Notes under the pieces: model-generated | Databases searched by the model: none | Told to the model about the DNA's origin: nothing | Seen by the model: only the letters and a program-made list of their open reading frames with translations | Shown: piece after piece, positions 7,376 through 9,243 of the stretch | Layout of the letters: every line of letters starts with the position of its first letter | Position numbering within the stretch: position 1 is the stretch's first letter | Source: Bacteroidota bacterium | GTDB taxonomy: Bacteria; Bacteroidota; Bacteroidia; 2-12-FULL-35-15 | Direction: 5' to 3' | DNA: 9,243 nt | Assembly: GCA_021413595.1 (NCBI GenBank) | Contig: JAIOQD010000735.1 | Coordinates: 1-9,243 of the forward strand | Translations under genes and position numbers: made by a program

Positions 7376-8689
7376 TTGAAAACAAAAACGCTTAAAAAAA
7401 ATAAAGTTAACGTAGTTACCCTTGGATGTTCTAAAAACATTGTAGATAGTGAAGTATTGATGGGACAGCTAAAAGCAAATAACTTTGATGTACAACACGA
7501 AAGCACACAAGACGATTCCAGTATTGTAATTATAAACACCTGCGGATTTATTGATAATGCAAAGCAGGAAAGTATTGATACCATCATACGTTATGCTAAT
7601 GCAAAAGAAGCCGGTTTGGTTGATAAAGTGTATGTCACCGGCTGTTTGAGTGAGCGCTACAGACCTGAATTAGAAAGGGAAATACCTAATGTGGATGGTT
7701 ACTTTGGAACACGTGAATTACCCCGTTTATTAAAAACATTAAAAGCAGATTATAAACACGAATTAGTAGGAGAACGATTATTAACTACCCCTCATCATTA
7801 TTCTTATTTTAAAATTTCAGAAGGGTGTGACAGACCTTGTTCCTTTTGTGCAATACCGCTAATGCGTGGTATGCATGTTTCAAGACCCATTGAGGAATTA
7901 GTAAAAGAAGCAAAACACCTTGCAAAAAACGGCACAAAAGAGTTGATGCTTATTGCTCAGGATTTAACGTATTATGGCTTGGATATTTACAAGAAACGTA
8001 ACTTATCCGAACTGCTTAAAAATCTTTCGGATGTAGAAGGGATAGAATGGATTCGTTTGCATTATGCCTTCCCAAGTGGTTTTCCAATGGATGCCTTGGA
8101 TGTTATGAATGAGCACTCAAATATCTGTAAGTACCTCGATATGCCTCTTCAACACATCACTGATGATATGCTCAAAAGTATGCGTAGAGGAACCACTAAA
8201 CAAAAAACCATTGATCTGGTAAATAAAATTCGTGATAAAGTTCCTGGTATTGCCATAAGAACCACATTAATTGCAGGGTATCCGGGCGAAACAGCGAAGG
8301 ATCATAAAGAGATGCTGGAGTGGATTGAACAAACCCGTTTTGAGCGTTTAGGGATCTTTGCTTATTCACATGAAGAAAATACACATGCCTATTTATTGAA
8401 AGATAATGTTCCTGCAAAAACAAAACAACTTCGCACTGAAGCTGTAATGGCTTTACAACAAGGTATTTCATTAGATCTGAATCAGCATAAAATTGGTAAA
8501 ATTTATAAGGTTCTTTTTGACAAAAAAGAAGGTGATTATTTTATCGGTCGCACCGAATTTGATTCACCTGAAGTGGATAATGAAGTGCTTGTAAGAGCAG
8601 ATGAGCATTATATACGTGTTGGTGATTTTGCAAATGTGAAAATTATTTCTGCAGAGGATTATGATTTGTATGGAAAGGTTGTGAATTAG
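7376..8689 (+). CDS. rimO: Ribosomal protein S12 methylthiotransferase RimO
   Basis: RimO is a cytoplasmic radical-SAM enzyme that adds a methylthio group to the beta carbon of a conserved aspartate in ribosomal protein S12, using two [4Fe-4S] clusters. The 437 residues match the usual family length. The N-terminal MTTase domain (about 11-97) has its three cluster cysteines at C18 (LGCSKN), C56 (NTCGF) and C90 (TGCL). The radical-SAM domain starts near 140 with CxxxCxxC at C151, C155 and C158 (SEGCDRPCSFCAIP), followed by MRGMHVSRPIEELV. A TRAM domain forms the C-terminus (about 372-435). The GCSKN and MRG.H.SRP signatures favour RimO over the tRNA enzyme MiaB. The start is TTG at 7376: an in-frame stop at 7334-7336 leaves no ATG or GTG upstream, and the first downstream ATG (residue 29) would remove essential C18. 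AGGA at 7356-7359 is the only Shine-Dalgarno-like stretch, and it is rather far away (16 bases). The gene converges on the Nudix gene 40 bases downstream. Confidence 0.96.
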   Translation: MKTKTLKKNKVNVVTLGCSKNIVDSEVLMGQLKANNFDVQHESTQDDSSIVIINTCGFIDNAKQESIDTIIRYANAKEAGLVDKVYVTGCLSERYRPELEREIPNVDGYFGTRELPRLLKTLKADYKHELVGERLLTTPHHYSYFKISEGCDRPCSFCAIPLMRGMHVSRPIEELVKEAKHLAKNGTKELMLIAQDLTYYGLDIYKKRNLSELLKNLSDVEGIEWIRLHYAFPSGFPMDALDVMNEHSNICKYLDMPLQHITDDMLKSMRRGTTKQKTIDLVNKIRDKVPGIAIRTTLIAGYPGETAKDHKEMLEWIEQTRFERLGIFAYSHEENTHAYLLKDNVPAKTKQLRTEAVMALQQGISLDLNQHKIGKIYKVLFDKKEGDYFIGRTEFDSPEVDNEVLVRADEHYIRVGDFANVKIISAEDYDLYGKVVN

Positions 8690-8729
8690 ATCCAATTGGC
8701 ATACCATTATATTGTAAGAGCGATCTCAT

Positions 8730-9243
8730 TTATATCTTACCTTCCAGCATTAATAATTTTGCTTTCAAAACTGTTATAACTGTTAAGCTATCTGTTATCT
8801 CACCAGATTCTACCATGTGGTATAATTCATTAAAATGGAGTTTTCGAACTACTAATTGCTCATCATCTTCCGGCTCCGATTCACCAAAGCTCAAGTCCTG
8901 AGCGATGTATAAGATACTAAATTCATCGCTGGCTGAATTGCTCAAATGCACTTCTTGAATTTTGGTCCACTTATTGGCGGAGATACCTGTTTCCTCATGT
9001 AATTCACGTTTAGCGGAATCTAATGGAGGCACATTGTGATTCCCTCCACCTTCAGGGATTTCCCAAGAATATTGGTTTATCGGGTAACGATATTGACCAA
9101 CGATCCAGGTATTATAATCATTATCCAATGGTAAAATGCCAATGGCTAAATTTTTAAAATGAACAACAGAATATGTTCCCGGATTACCATTCGGATTCAG
9201 TACATCATGCTTTGTGAGGCCAATCCACGGGGAGTCGTATATT
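8730..9243 (-). CDS. Nudix hydrolase, ADP-ribose pyrophosphatase type (5' end beyond window)
   Basis: The frame is open from the right edge (first full codon ending at 9242) to TAA 8732-8730, giving 170 visible residues; only a short N-terminus should be missing. Nudix enzymes hydrolyse nucleoside diphosphates linked to another group. The features here fit the ADP-ribose or nucleotide-sugar pyrophosphatase branch: NPWI-like start (YDSPWIGL), NPNGNPGTYSVVHF, then VGQYRYPINQYSWEIPEGGG. The Nudix box occupies visible residues 65-87, with the metal-binding core R79 E80 L81 H82 E83 E84 T85 G86 I87 intact. The glutamate normally seven residues before R79 is replaced by V71 (GTG at 9032-9030). A TTG at 9128 cannot be the true start, because conserved family sequence continues upstream of it to the edge. 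Likely role: house-cleaning of ADP-ribose-type metabolites in the cytoplasm. The exact substrate cannot be told from the sequence. Confidence 0.9.
   Translation of the reverse strand, partial: IYDSPWIGLTKHDVLNPNGNPGTYSVVHFKNLAIGILPLDNDYNTWIVGQYRYPINQYSWEIPEGGGNHNVPPLDSAKRELHEETGISANKWTKIQEVHLSNSASDEFSILYIAQDLSFGESEPEDDEQLVVRKLHFNELYHMVESGEITDSLTVITVLKAKLLMLEGKI

Noticed and set aside
8196..8471. 91-codon minus-strand frame within rimO
   Set aside because: It is antisense to the conserved radical-SAM domain and has no features of its own.
8692..8699. CCAATTGG palindrome between the convergent rimO and Nudix genes as a terminator
   Set aside because: It has no loop, too few GC pairs and no T tract on either strand.
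9126..9128. TTG as the start codon of the Nudix gene
   Set aside because: Conserved Nudix N-terminal sequence continues in frame upstream to the window edge, so the true start is outside.

Overview
The window looks like chromosomal DNA of a member of the phylum Bacteroidota, probably a gliding or free-living lineage in the wider Flavobacteriales, Sphingobacteriales or Chitinophagales range. Three things support this. Two very large secreted proteins carry PKD repeats and the type-B type IX secretion C-terminal domain (CHU_C, 'gliding motility-associated C-terminal domain'). Signal peptides end in the typical ...AQ or ...SQ form. A perfect TAnnTTTG -7 promoter element sits upstream of rimO. 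The DNA is AT-rich, and Shine-Dalgarno sequences are weak, as is usual in this phylum.

From the left edge to about 6.85 kb lie three genes on the minus strand, all with N-terminal signal peptides. In transcription order they are: a 1057-residue multidomain surface protein (6848-3675; unrecognised helical N-terminus, jelly-roll-like domain, Ig-like and PKD modules, CHU_C); a 115-residue secreted protein (3543-3196) whose layout weakly recalls a heavy-metal-associated fold; and a second giant of at least 1042 residues (3128 to beyond the left edge; seven-repeat propeller-like N-terminus, Ig-like and PKD modules, CHU_C cut by the edge). The two giants share a homologous last quarter (two PKD domains plus CHU_C), and the DNA encoding CHU_C aligns without gaps. 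Their N-terminal parts are unrelated. They are best read as duplicated export-and-display scaffolds carrying different heads.

From 6849 to 7375 is a 527-base divergent intergenic region with no convincing gene. Its right half holds a short imperfect palindrome resembling a dispersed intergenic repeat, three consecutive small hairpins with shared sequence blocks, and the rimO promoter element.

The right end holds two housekeeping genes in convergent orientation. rimO (plus strand, TTG start) encodes the ribosomal protein S12 methylthiotransferase. A Nudix hydrolase of the ADP-ribose pyrophosphatase type lies on the minus strand, and its start is beyond the right edge. They are separated by 40 bases with no obvious terminator.

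The three secreted proteins plausibly act together at the cell surface or outside the cell, with the two giants exported through the type IX system and held or released there. rimO and the Nudix gene look like unrelated core neighbours. I see no CRISPR array, tRNA, rRNA, transposase or phage gene, and no clear sign of a new defence or mobile system.
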